Below are positions 34,551 through 46,509 of a stretch of 64,000 nucleotides of DNA, one piece after another. The stretch's first letter is position 1, and every line of letters begins with the position of its first letter. The notes under the pieces are model-generated. The model did not search any database. It saw only the letters and a list, made by a program, of their open reading frames with translations, and had not been told where the DNA came from. This DNA comes from Petunia secreta. Its lineage: Eukaryota; Streptophyta; Magnoliopsida; Solanales; Solanaceae. Location: NCBI GenBank assembly GCA_029990175.1, contig JARKIP010000053.1:11116001-11180000 (forward strand). Direction: 5' to 3'. Position numbers and translations under genes: made by a program.

Positions 34551-36454
34551 CTAAAATATTTGTTTGAGCATTCCCTCATTTGTCTCCTTTGCTTTAGTAG
34601 CCTCTACCTTCCAGTAGTTCCTCTCCTTCTCCAACCTTGCTATCTCAGCAGCTTGTATGGCAACTTGTTGCCTCAATACCCTCACCTTGCTGTTCAAAGG
34701 CTTTTTACCAACACCAGCCAGTGGAGGTTCATCTTGAACAGGCATATCACATCTGATTAGGGTAGCACAACCAAATTTCTCCTTCTTTGTAGCATTGACT
34801 ACCCCTCCAAAGGAATTCCCAATTTAGCATATAGATCGGTCAGGATAAAACCAAAGGGCAATAAATGATTTTTCTTCCCAATTACAACCCTCTTAATCAG
34901 ATGTATCTTGAACCTGGGCCAGTTAATCTGCTTATCACTGTCCAGCAGTTCTATAAGGAGAAGATCCATAAAATTGGCAATCCCTCTCTTCTCCTGCCTT
35001 GGCAGCATAATCTTGTTCACAAATTCAAACATCACCTGGTGCTGAGGGTGCATTTCACTCTTCTGCACAGCCCTAGGCTTTTCCTCCTTATCATTTTCAG
35101 CAAACTTCCTAGTCATTTCCAACCCAGTAGGCAAATTTGTCAAATCAGGCCACACCTTTTTTATATTGCTTTCATACCCCACAGATGGAATACCCAGCAG
35201 TTCACCTAGTTCCTTAGTGTCAAAAGTAATTTCTTGGTCATGGACTGAGGTGGTGATCCTGTCCCTTTTTATGGAACAATTCTTGTAGAATTCCTGAACC
35301 ATTACTTTTGCACACTTACCCTTTATCTGAAGGACCATGTCCCTCCATCCTTGAACCTGCAGCTTTTGCAACAACCACATCATACCCACATCAGAGAGTA
35401 CCCTTCCTTTTAGAACTTTCCTAGACATAATATCATCATGTACACAGTGTTGAACCTCATCTCCCTTATTCTCACTCTCACTGTCCTCACCAACAGCTGA
35501 CTCATCAGAACTAGAATCAGAACTTTTATCAACCAAAGTTCTTTTGGAGGACCTGGTCCTCTTGGAAGATTTTCCAGCAGTAGCTTTCACAGAACTCCTT
35601 GTCACACGCCCTTGTGCAACTTTTCTCTTCTTAGACTGAGGAACAACTTCCTCAGCATCCTCCCTCTCATCATCTTCATCATCCACAATCTCTCTCTCCG
35701 TTTCTATAAACTCAGTTGCTTCTTCACCAACAGGATAAAAAAACCTATTTTCCCTTTCCTTTTCTGCTTCTTTCCATAGCAGCAGCCAGTTTCTCATTTG
35801 CAGCCTTGACTGCATTACTTGTTCTTCTATCCCCACTAGTAGGGGTTGAGACAGAAGGAACAGGTCCTTTTGACTTAGAAGAACTTTCACCCTTTTTCTT
35901 AATCCCTGGCTTATAACTGTCACTTATTTTTTCAATTTTGCAGCAATCTCAGCAGACATCTTATCATCAATTGGTCCCTTCCTAGCAAGTTTTCTTTTCA
36001 AACTTCTTATGTTAATTAGATCAATAATTCGTCTATCACTATCACTCATAGCATCATCCACATCCACCACTTTCTCTATGGGTGCTCTAAAAGCAACCTC
36101 TGGCGACCCATGCATGGGGGCCTCCAAACATTTCACAGTTTCACCTTCCCCCTCAGGAACAGTTCCAGACCCCTCTACATTGTCCCCTTCATCCTCTACT
36201 ACATTTAAAGGAGAGGCATAGTTTACCTGATAGTGGTCGATAATCATAGGCGTGGACAAGTCCTCAACTTGTTCTGAAATTGTCTCAGCAGTGAAAACTG
36301 GTCCTTCCCCCTGAATTTCTGGCTTAAGAATTTCAAGATTATTTTCAGGAACTTCAGGGTTTGGTGTTGTGGTGTCCATGGGTGAAGGAGGGTTGGGAAT
36401 TTGTGACTGATCAGAAATGGGAAGAGATGATGAATTTTCAGGTGAGAGAGACAT
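34551..36454 (-). pseudogene. SIRE post-pol ORF (env-position protein), one stop and a late frameshift
   Basis: The ATG is at 36454. The first 177 codons are Pro/Ser/Glu-rich and end at a TAA (35924-35926). The same frame then stays open for 374 codons to 34799. That section has an acidic-basic low-complexity stretch (about 35690-35480), then a globular domain with KVMVQEFYKNCSIKRDRITT near 35305, ITFDTKELGELLGIPS near 35220 and FMDLLLIELLD near 34960. A frame-shifted C-terminal segment at 34745-34551 looks like a coiled coil (RQQVAIQAAEIARLEKERN). The globular part resembles the post-integrase ORF of Athila. I see no signal peptide or fusion-type membrane segments, so an envelope function is not supported. 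Confidence 0.72.
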
Positions 36455-37110
36455 TGTAAGAATACGTTTCAAGAGATAATTCACGATTTTTTCTGAAATT
36501 TTTGAGAATTCGATTGTGATCAAAGTGAAAAAATAATGAAAATGAAGAAGTATATATATAGAGTGAGATAGGAAGTGGAGATTGAGTGCAAAACAAATAC
36601 TATGACCTCATTGAATGAATTTCAGCCGTTAAAGGATTCTTGGGAGTCTCCCGGAAAAAGAGCCGTTATGATTTAAGTTACCTTATTTGATTGGGAACTG
36701 GTTCCTCCGATGGGACTCTTATACATACCGGATATGATTAGGATTCCTAGTGGGATTTATCCTAATTTCAAGTTACCTATAGCCTCAAACTTCTAATATA
36801 CATGAATAATAAAGAGTACATACCTGAATTTATCACCAAAAACAGTGTCCTTCCCAATTTAATCAATTTTGCTCAATCTAAAATTCTAAGAACATAAGGG
36901 TAACATGATTAAATTTTAGCAACTTTAACAATAAATCATGGCACAAGAGTATACAATTAAGTATGAAACTGGACTGAATATTTCAAATTGACTTTGATAA
37001 AATTCATTTTAAATACAATTTTCTAGCCAATTTTGAAGTAAAGCATTGGTGAATTTAGGTAAATTTAATCATCCCTAATTCCAACCTATTCCTTTCAACA
37101 TGATCTCTTC
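36455..37110 (-). other. Non-coding spacer between SIRE pol and post-pol ORF
   Basis: About 650 AT-rich bases without a supportable frame. It probably holds the leader of a subgenomic message for the post-pol ORF (inference). A TATATATAGAG tract near 36551-36561 is the only promoter-like sequence I see. Confidence 0.4.
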
Positions 37111-39569
37111 CTAAAGCTTTTGTAAAAGTATCAGCAATCTGCTTTTCAGTAGGACAAAATCTATAGTGATCAACCCGTTTTCATAATTGTCTCTCAAGAA
37201 ATGGTGTCTTATATCAATATGTTTAGTCCTTTTGTGATGCACTGGATTTTTTGTCATGTTTATAGCACTGGTGTTATCACAATAGATAGGAACAGTTCCT
37301 ACATCAACACTAAAATCTTGTAATTGCTGTTTAATCCATAACATCTGTGAACAACATGATGCAGCGCCACATATTCAACCTCAACAGTGAAAAGTGCCAC
37401 TGAATTTTATTTCTTGGTTCCCCAAGAAACCAAACACTCACAAGAAAATGTGTCATACCTGAGGTACTCTTTCTATCAACAAGGAAACCTGCCTAGTCAG
37501 CATCAGTACATCCAACAAGATTAAAATTACCACCTTTTGGATACCAAAGTTCCAAGGAACCTGTTCCTTTCAAGTATCTCAATATTCTTTTAACAGCTTT
37601 CAAATGAGATTTCTTAGGATCTGACTGAAACCTAGCACACCAACCAACACTAAACACAATATCAGGTCTACTAGCAGTTAAGTAAAGTAGAGAACCAATC
37701 ATACCCCTATAAAACTTTTGATCAACTGATATTCCATGTTCATCAAGATCCAGCTTTGTGGCAATTGCAATAGGTGTATCAATTTTCTTAGCATTGTCCA
37801 TATCAAACCTTTTAAGTAATTCTTTAACATATTTTTGTTGATGGATCATAGTTTCGTTTGATGTTTGCTTAATTTGTAAACCCAAAAAAAAAAATTGAGT
37901 TCACCCATCATGCTCATCTCAAACTCACTCCCATCAAATTTGCAAATTCTTTACTTAAATTTTCACAAGTAGCACCAAAGATTATATCATCTACATAAAT
38001 TTGAACAATTAAGAGATGCTTACCCTTTTCTTTCAAAAATAGTGTGCTATCAATTTTACCTCTTTTATACCCATGCTGAAGTAGGAATTTTAATAGACGT
38101 TCATACCATGCTCTTGGTGCCTGCTTGACTCCATACAAGGCTTGTCTAACTTATACACATGTTCAGGAAACTGTTCATTCTCAAAACCTGGAGGTTGCTT
38201 GACATAAACTTCTTCCTTTAAGTAACCCTTCAGAAAAGCACTCTTAACATCCATTTAATGTTGAGTAAATTCCATGAATGTATCAAAGGCTATAAGAAGT
38301 GTTATTGCTTCCAATCTTACAACTGGAGCAAAAGTCACATCATAGTCAATGCACTTCTCTTGACTATACCCCTGAACAACTAATTTAGCCTTATTTCTGG
38401 TTACCGTGCCATCCTCATCAAGTTTGTTCCTGAAAACCCATTTTGTTCCTATAATGGACCTGTTCCTTGGCTTGGGTTCCAGATGCCAAACTTGATTTTT
38501 TTGGAATTGATTCAACTCCTCCTGCACAGTATTGATCCAGTCTGCATCCTTCAGTGCCTATTTAACATTTTTGGGTTCAACAAGAGATAAGAAGGCACTA
38601 AAGGCACACAAATTGTGATTTTTAACTGCTGATCTAGTTTGAATTTCGGCAGCCTTGTCTGAGATAATCTGATCCACAGGATTTGAACCTTTATACTTGT
38701 AAGGCTTGAGTATCAAACCATTTTCAAAAATCCCTTGATGCGGAACAGTTCCTGAAGGAGTAGCACTGCCAGTTTGTGGGGTGGATTCATCATTTATTCC
38801 CCCTGTTTCTATGCTACTCTTCTCAGTTCTGTCCTGAGGAACAGTTCCTTGCAGTTCACTTCTCACAATATCCCCCATCCAATGTCTGCATTTGTGGATC
38901 AATTTCACCATGTTTCAGCATTCCAATCTCTTCATCTTCATGTACCTGTTCTTGAGTCAAATTGTCAGTTTCATCAAATTTAACATGCATGCTTTCTTCA
39001 ATTTTCAATATTTTCTTGCTAAAGACTCTATAAGATTTACTATTTGAAGAATAACCAACAAAGATTCCCTCATCACTCCTAGGATCAAATTTTCATAAGA
39101 CATCTTTTCAATTGTTATGTATGAAATATTTGCAACCAAAAGCCCTAAGATGAGAAATATTTGGTTTTCTTCCTTTATGCAACTCATATGGTGCCTTTTC
39201 TATCAGTGGCCTTGTCATACATCTATTGATTATATAGCATACAGTATTAATGGCCTCAGCACAAAAGCTTTGTGGAAGATTACCAGATATTAGCATAGTC
39301 CTAGCCATTTTCTCAAGGGTCATATTTTTCATTTCAACTACACCATTTTGTTGTGAAGTCCTAGGTGAGGAGAAGTTGTGATTAATGCCATTTTCATTAA
39401 AAAAAATTGAAAAACATATGATTTTCAAATTCAGTTCCATGATCTGATCTAATGGCAACAATGTGACTATCTAGTGTCCTTTGAGCTTTCTTAGCAAAAA
39501 TTGAAAATGCATTAAAAGCTTCTTCCTTAGATGCAAGAAATACAGTCCATGTAAATCTGGAGTAATCAT
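37111..39569 (-). pseudogene. SIRE integrase C-terminal half, RT and RNase H (frameshifted)
   Basis: Right after the inserted LTR block the integrase core resumes (YSRFTWTVFLASKEEAFNAF, AIRSDHGTEF near 39445, then SSPRTSQQNGVVE). A linker with SGTVPHQG (38558-38911) leads to reverse transcriptase: WVFRNKLDEDGTVTRNKAKL near 38440, MYGVKQAPRAWYERLL near 38138 and YVDDIIFGAT near 38000. RNase H includes TASRPDIVFSVGWCARFQSDP near 37680, YCDNTSAINMTKNP near 37280 and KHIDIRHHFLRD near 37210. Frame breaks occur between each segment. The Q-G-V-E core residues of integrase are partly altered (VEMKN). Confidence 0.88.
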
Positions 39570-40229
39570 TGACACAACCCGGAATCCGGTTAGGCCGTGC
39601 AGGCACCCGACATCCTCGCCTAGACCTGTCGGGCGAACCCTTACCAATTAAATCAGGAAAATAAATATAACAATTCACAAATAAGGACAAGACATTAAAA
39701 AAAAGAGACATACTGATACCTCTAAGCTGTACAAAAAAAATAGTAGCTGACTACCCAACATTCTAGGTTTAGGGCTATCCAGACCAGACATCTAAGAGTA
39801 CAAATGAAGACAAATACCTCCTGAAGGGAACAAAATGCAACTGAAATAATGAACAATAAACTGGTGGCCATCCGGAATAAAAGCTGGCTCACCCTGACAG
39901 CTGAAGTCGTCTTCGCTCCTTCACAACGTGGCGAACTCAATCCTGGAGCGAACCTGCCGAAACAAAATAGATAGACAAGAAACAAACAACACACAAAGGT
40001 GAGTCAAAAGGACTCAATAAGTGGGGCAGACTAGCCACCTCAAAGAATAGGATAGCTAGCCAGGGAGAAAAGAAAGAGATAAACCAAATTCCTGTTATTT
40101 AAATTATGAAAATGCAGAGCCATATAATAACTAGAACATGCATGGAATCACAAACTCATCAACAACCTGGAACGCAAGATAGCCAGAACATATAGGTATT
40201 CCGAACACATCAACAATCAGAAATACATC

Positions 40230-40395
40230 CTGTTGCGGCGCGCAACCGATCCATATATTCATCCTGTCGCGGCGTGCAACCCGATCCATATATTTATACC
40301 GTTGCAACGTGCAACCCGATCCATATATTTATACCGTTGCGGCCTACAACCCGATCCATATATTCATACCGTTGCGGCGTGTAACCCGATCCCCG
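40230..40395 (-). repeat. 35-bp tandem array in the LTR block
   Basis: About five copies of a 35-bp unit with core GTTGCGGCGTGCAACCCGAT and spacer CCATATATTTATACC. The unit core is itself partly palindromic (GTTGCGGCGTGCAAC). It is absent from the related 2.5 kb LTRs. Confidence 0.88.
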
Positions 40396-40573
40396 CAACC
40401 CAGAATACGAGCCAGAAATGTATAGACAAACTGAGATATGTCCACGACATAGTATACATACCGCATACATAAAACACAACACAATACACACAATAGTCAG
40501 TATGTGGTGCAATGAAATGGGATAAATATAGTACGATGCAATGCGGTCATATATGCCTGATACCTATCTCCTG

Positions 40574-40935
40574 CGCGGGACTCTCATCGTCTACCAGGAG
40601 ATATATGCAATTATGACCCTTCACCGGCTCGCGACTCTCATCGATTACCGGGAAGTATATGCAATGATGACCCTTCACCGGCTCGGGACTCTCATCGATT
40701 ACCGGGAAATATATGCAATAATGACCCTTCACCGGCTCGGGACTCTCATCGATTACCGGGAAGTATATGCAATAATGACCCTTCACCGGCTCGGGACTCT
40801 CATGGATTACCGGGAAGCATATTAAATATTGACCCTTCACCAGTGCGGGACTCTCATCGCCAATCGGGAAGTATATGTAATAATGACCCTTCATCGGTGC
40901 GGGACTCTCATCGCCAAACGGGAAGTATATCCAAT
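40574..40935 (-). repeat. 54-bp tandem array in the LTR block
   Basis: Six to seven copies of a 54-bp unit (core ACCCTTCACCGGCTCGGGAC followed by TCTCATCGATTACC). The related LTRs at 52921-52960 and 59523-59560 have only one copy, beside a different array. Confidence 0.9.
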
Positions 40936-43088
40936 GCTCAAAACCAGAGTGCAATGCTCATATGCTCAACGCAATACCAACAACAGGGCATAACATATAA
41001 TATACAATGTAAATTCAAAGCTAAGGCATAATGAGTACGCTTATCGGCAGCTACACACGTAAGGAAAACGTGGTAGAAAATCGACGAGGCCAAGTGCCTC
41101 CAAAGAAATGGATATAAACACTTACCTTGTTACAAAGTTAGTACAGTTACTCAACAATCGCTTTATCCTTTGGATTCATTACCAAACGATCCTGATGTAT
41201 TCATTAAGAAGAAAACTATATCAAATAAGGCTAAAGGCTTCATTCCTCACATCTTAGGGAAATCCGGTTAGGAACCTGATACCACGCGATCGGACTGTGT
41301 GTCCAATGTCCAGCCTCTATGGGGGACTCCAAATCACACATAAGATGATCACAATATAAGCATAAGCATGTATGAGGCATAACACATGTGGCAACAATAG
41401 ATATGGACTCAAAGGAATGAGAAGAAACTCTGGATAGAATTATAGACACAACCTAGAACTCAGAATTTGTCCAACTCTTTGAATTTCCATAAAAATTTCG
41501 GCAGAGTTACCCCTGAAACTAGATGATCCGCAAAAACAAAACCAGCACTATACTATACACGGGAATGAATACCCGGATAAACTGATAATATAAACATGTT
41601 AAACGGATAATCAAGATGAGACAACTAGATGAAATAACAAATCCGCAGATAGAATGTTTTGACAGCACCACTGTCCTGACTTTCAACCTAATTTTCAGAG
41701 TGTAGATCAAAGATATAGACTTCATGGTCTGCATAGAGTTTTTAGATATATGTCTTAGGGTTCTGGGGATTCTTAAAGAATCTAAATATCAGTTTTTTAC
41801 AAGGATTTATGATCAATATACTAACAACTGTCCAAAGATCAAAACAATTTTCTAGATTTTGAAACATTTTGTGCTACTGTTTTGGACATCTTTTGTTGTA
41901 GTTCATAGCACTTAATTAAGCACATATACGGTCACCTTTATTCCATATAAGTTACCCACAAGAATCATCAATTTAGGAACTAAGAAAAGCTTCAAAAGCT
42001 ACAAGATGCATGCCTTGCCAAAAGAAAGGTTTAGCCTTACATACCTTTGATGTTTCTTGCTTCTCAACCTTGTTTCTCTTGAATTCAACACCTTATAAAG
42101 CTTAAAAAAATTATAATACAGCATTTAGGTACTTTACTTAGCCATGAAGTAATTCTAAAACTCAAGCTATGGACGAAATTGAAGGTAGCATAACGTTACC
42201 TTAATCGCGTAGGGCATTTTGACGCAATCCGTCTTCAATTTCTAGTTAAGATTGGTGTCCTTCATTAAAAATCATAAAAGTTGCTTAAAACTTCATAAAA
42301 GCACTGTTTCTATCATGCAGGTTCTGAAAATAATGAAAACGAAGGCATGTTTTCCTTTTATACTCGAAACATTTCAGTTTTAGTCCTCTTTTGTACTTAT
42401 GTCCCTTTTTCTGGCCCGACTTCTGATGCTCAAATCTCTTTATCCAGACATTGTATGAACAAACCGTCAAAAGTGTTGGAAACTACACTCCAAGACCTTC
42501 AATTTAGTATATCATATGTCCGCAAAAGACCTCATATAACATACGGAATTAATTGCTGAAAAAGCTTCGTTACAAGGCAATTCCTTTGCCGGTTTTTCCG
42601 CAACTTGAATCCGATTTTTCCCAAAACTTATATTCAAAATATAAACATCATATATGGTCATATTATAATTTTAAACTCACTTAAATCATTCTTAACATGT
42701 CATTGGAAGGATATACCTCACTTTGGACGTACGGGGTGTAACAATCTTCCCCCTTTAGGAACATTCGTCCTCGAATGTTAAATAAAGTACGTAGAAGCAT
42801 TAAGCAACGATCTGTTACATACTTGTAGTAGTGAAGAGATGTGAAAGGTCAAATTATTTTACTTTCGGTATTTTAAATCGGAGCTCGTTCGCCAAAACCG
42901 AGCTCGAAAATCTCTCTTTAGTATTTATCGACAATAAAAATTGAAACCTCCTTCTGATGCCTACCGAATGAGGTCTGATTTAGCTCAAATTTTACAGACA
43001 GGTCCTAATGGACATTACAAAGTTTTAAAAATTATCAGCACGCCAATCGGAGTCCTAACTTCCAAAACGACTAACCGAAATCGTTTCA

Positions 43089-45426
43089 ATCATCAACTAA
43101 TACAATAACATACTTCTTACTTCCACGGCTCATTGTTCTCATTGGTCCACAAAGATCCATATGGACCAGTTCCAAAGGTTTGGCAATACTTACCTGTTGC
43201 TTTGGTTTAAAAGAATATTTTACCTGCTTCCTCCTGGCACAAGCTTCACTACCTTTTCATCCTTGAATTTGATGTTAGGAAGACCTATCACCAAATCCTT
43301 GGAAAGAAGCTTGTTCAATAATGAAAGACTGGCATGCCCAAGTATTTTGTGCCATAGGAAGGGATCATTTTGCACTACACTTAGACAACACATGCTTCCA
43401 TCAGATAGTGTCAACAGATCTACCTTGTAGATATTTTCATGTCTATTTCCCTGGAAAATAATCTCTCTAGAAGTTTGGTTAGTCACAGTGCACCCAGTAG
43501 ATAAGAAATTAACATTATTACATTTGTCACACAATTGAGATATACTCAATAAGCAATATTTTAACCCATCTACTAGAATCACGTTGTCTATACTGTGTGA
43601 ATCAGACCTACCTACCTTTCCATTGCCAATAATTTCCCCTTTCTTACCATTACCGAAGGAAACACTTCCTCCTTGAAAGGCTGAGAGTGAAAGGAACAGT
43701 TCCTTATGTCCTGCCATATGCCTTGAGCAACCACTGTCCATGTACCATTTGTGGTTCCTCTCGTTCACTCTAGCCTGCAAAAGAAAACTAGGGGTTAATT
43801 TTAAGAACCCAAACTAGTTTAGGTTCCTTTCCTTGAGAAAAAGGATGAATCAGATCTCTCTTAGCCAAGAATGGTAATGATTCTTTGTGTGAACAGTTTT
43901 CTTTGTCACAGAGTTTTGAACTGGTTTATAGGACCTGTTCCTCTGTGCAGCCATTTTCAGAGATTGGCAATTTCCTTTTAAGTGGCTAGTATTCCCACAA
44001 TTAGTGCATAACCAATTTTCAAAAAGTGTTAGATACTTACTCTTTGGATCCCATTTGGATGAAGACTGAGATTTCATGAATCCAATACCCTTCCTATTAC
44101 TACTATGATTTTCCTGTAACCATTCTAGTGCTTCAGAGGACTTGTTCCATTTTATAGTTTTTTCTAACTCCATTTTTGTCTTAACTAAATCCTCTTCCAA
44201 TGATCTTATCTTTTCATCTTTCTTGCACAGTTCACCAATTGTGACTTTCAATTTCTCTTCAGCAACGATCTGATGATAATTAGCAATACCCTTACCATTT
44301 TCAACTATTTTAACTTTTAATTTTTCATTTTTCATTTTCTAGGTCCTGAACAGTTGATGCAAGTGTGAGGACCTGTTCCTCTAGCATGCTAATTTTCCTT
44401 TTCAGAGAGTCATTTTTAATTACTGCCTTTTTATATTCTGTTCCTAAACTTTCAATATCATCATGCAGTTGATCTTTACCATCCCTTAGAGATTTAAACT
44501 CATTTAGCACAATATGAAATACTTTAACTAATCTCTCTCTAGGCATGCTTTTCACATCTTCTTTAAGTCTAGAAAAAAACACCTCAACATCTTCTTCATT
44601 ATCTGAGTCTTTAAGAGCCATTAGAGCAAGATCATCATCTAGATCATTATCAGATTTTTCATCTTCACTATCTTTCCAACCAGCAACCATTGCTTTGGGA
44701 TTTCCACTTTTCTTCCGGACCTGTTCCCTAGCCTTTCTTCTTTCGTCAACATATCTTTTTCTCCATTCTCCTTCCATAACTGGACATTTGCTGATGTAGT
44801 GCTCCATACTTCCACCCTTGAAGCATTCTCCAGCGTGTTTCATGTTAGAAGACCTACCTTGCCCACTAACTACCTTTTTCTTATTTAAGTATCTTTGGAC
44901 ACTTTTAGCTATAAGGACTAGTTCCTTATCATCAACAGGCTTATCAGCAGCAGTTAAGGCTAGGTTAGGTTCAGTTTTAACTGGTTCACCTATGTTCTTA
45001 ACCTTTTTCCTTAGTTCATAAGTTTTCAAATTACCTATAAGCTAATCTAGATCTCTTAACCTGGCTTGTACCTTCATGAGCAACCTGTAGAGCATCCCAA
45101 ATCTCCTTTGCAGTGGTATACCCTCTAATTCTAGTGCAATCATCAGGACTGAGTCCACAGACAAGCCACTTCATTGCTTTGGCATTCTTTTCCCATTGCC
45201 TTAAGTCTTCAGCATTGCATTCCCTTCTGGTTTTGGGAGCATCATTTCCATTCGAATCTTTCTTCATTGGAATCATGGGACCTTCAGTAACTATGTCCCA
45301 CAGCTCATAGTCCTCGGCTTGAATATGATCTCTCATCCTTTCCTTCCACCATGAGTAGTATTTTTCATTGAACAAAGGTGCCCTAATAGTAGACTGACCC
45401 TCACCATTCTCTTGTGATGTACTCAT
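43089..45426 (-). pseudogene. SIRE gag, protease and integrase N-terminal half
   Basis: The ATG at 45426 lies 37 bases after the primer site. Gag starts MSTSQENGEG and carries FNEKYYSWWKERMRDHI near 45370. After SQVKRSRL (about 45055) the reading jumps to LIGNLKTYELRKK, so the central gag segment between those motifs is deleted and the frame is shifted. A knuckle CFKGGSMEHYISKC has lost one Cys, while a second (CTNCGNTSHLKGNC near 44000) is intact. An acidic tract (DSEDEKSDNDLDDDLALM) lies between. The protease is DSGCSRHM near 43730, and the pre-integrase domain with LWHKILGHASLSLLNKLL is near 43340. The integrase first core segment (VHMDLCGPM near 43150) ends abruptly at the inserted LTR. 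Confidence 0.87.
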
Positions 45427-45462
45427 TCTAATCCTACGTGTTAGCCTTTTCAAGGATAACCC

Positions 45463-45474
45463 GCTCTGATACCA
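45463..45474 (-). promoter_or_regulatory. Met-tRNA primer-binding site of the SIRE element
   Basis: It reads TGGTATCAGAGC on the minus strand, two bases from the LTR end, followed by GGGTTATCC. Confidence 0.9.
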
Positions 45475-45476
45475 AT

Positions 45477-46282
45477 TGTTATTTTCCAAGACACACCACT
45501 TACTGTTTTAAGGACCAGTTTCTTCATTGTGTTCCTTTACTTTAATGTATGCGGAATAAAACTATAAGTAAATGAACACTCGATGTTAACGTGGAAAAAC
45601 CCCGTTAACTAGGGATAAAAAAACCACGACCTATTCTTCCAAGAAGGATTTCAATTTCACTATGTAAAAGACTCACTTGGTTACAAGACTACCTTCTTAC
45701 TAACCTAGGACTAACTCTAATCCTCTAGTGACCCCTTTCACGATCAGTGAAGTTTCTTCAAGTCCATGACTTGAATTAAGATGATACAACTCGATGGTAC
45801 CTACTACAGTTGAACTAAGACTGAACTTTGACAAGACTCAATCTAAGGAACAGGTTCTTACTTAGTTCCCCGTATTTTAATGATTACACAAACAAGATAA
45901 AAACTTTTTAAATTCTATGGCTCGATTCTCTCTGTATTTTTGTGTCCTTTAATAGCTAAAATGCTCCTGTTTTTATAGCTTCAGAATCCAAGAAGTCTTG
46001 AGCAATTAGAACTCCAAAGCTTCCAAGAGTTTGAGTCCTAATTGAACTCTTCTCTAGGTTACCCGAAATCCTTTAGCCCTTATCCACTCTTATGCAATCT
46101 TTTCATAACTCGTGTAGTCCTGCATAATTATCAAGAAAAACATTAGACTTAGGATAATAAATAATATTTAATCTTAAATGATTTTGCATGATTTATTTAT
46201 TAGCTGCACTATTTCAAAGGAACATGTCCTTAGATCTATTCCTTAGTCATCAGTGAAAACTTCAAGCTTATCCAAGCTAACA
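45477..46282 (-). repeat. 5' LTR of the SIRE-type element
   Basis: It is 806 bp and has intact TG...CA ends (TGTTATTTTCC on the plus strand, ending CAAGCTAACA). Downstream the CATAT duplication and Athila B resume. Confidence 0.93.
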
Positions 46283-46509
46283 CATATGCCGTATGGAACT
46301 GTTGCGCGCTATATGTGCCGAAGAGTTGCTGTTTCTTGCACCCGCTGCCCTGTTATTTTTCCCTAAATTAATTCATGTTAGTTAGTTGTTTACATATAGT
46401 TTTAATTGTTGTAGTATAGTTAGAAGTTAGTGTGGGGGATATTCCTATACCCGGGAGTTGTCGCTTGTTTAATTGGGATTCTAAAATCCGACTCTATGAT
46501 GCAGGTACA

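Larger units (their letters stand above)
39570..43088 (-). mobile_element. Tekay-like LTR block (chimeric or rearranged solo LTR) inside the SIRE integrase
   Basis: A perfect ATCAT duplication (39565-39569 and 43089-43093) bounds 3519 bp with no coding region. On the minus strand it starts TGAAACGATTTCGG and ends CCGGGTTGTGTCA, as do the LTRs of the 51582-60711 element. It is about 1 kb longer and contains, at 42743 reading leftward, a second LTR-like start (TGTTACACCCCG) preceded by a purine tract and hairpin (42744-42779). So it is not a simple solo LTR. Part of a 5' LTR appears fused to the pre-LTR end and 3' LTR of the element or a relative. It contains two VNTR arrays. Confidence 0.85.
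33261..46282 (-). mobile_element. SIRE-type Ty1/Copia retrotransposon with post-pol ORF, inserted in Athila B
   Basis: Both LTRs are 806 bp (33261-34066 and 45477-46282), flanked by CATAT (33256-33260 and 46283-46287). On the minus strand the order is Met-tRNA primer site, gag with zinc knuckles, protease, integrase, RT, RNase H, then a long post-pol ORF before the purine tract (agaaagggggaaaa) and the 3' LTR. An ORF in that position is the hallmark of the SIRE/Maximus clade. The integrase is split by an LTR block (39570-43088). The LTRs differ by roughly 5% by eye. Multiple frameshifts make it non-autonomous. Confidence 0.93.

Noticed and set aside
34551..36454. True retroviral-type envelope gene in the SIRE element
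   Set aside because: Position fits, but no signal peptide, cleavage site or transmembrane anchor is visible, and the sequence is hydrophilic with low-complexity acidic and basic tracts.
40230..40935. Regularly spaced repeats resembling a CRISPR array
   Set aside because: The repeats are contiguous tandem units without unique spacers, inside a plant retrotransposon LTR.
40541..40954. Open frames on both strands encoding repeated MTLHRLGTLIDYRE-type peptides
   Set aside because: They are translations of the 54-bp tandem array inside an LTR; the unit length is a multiple of three, which keeps any frame open.
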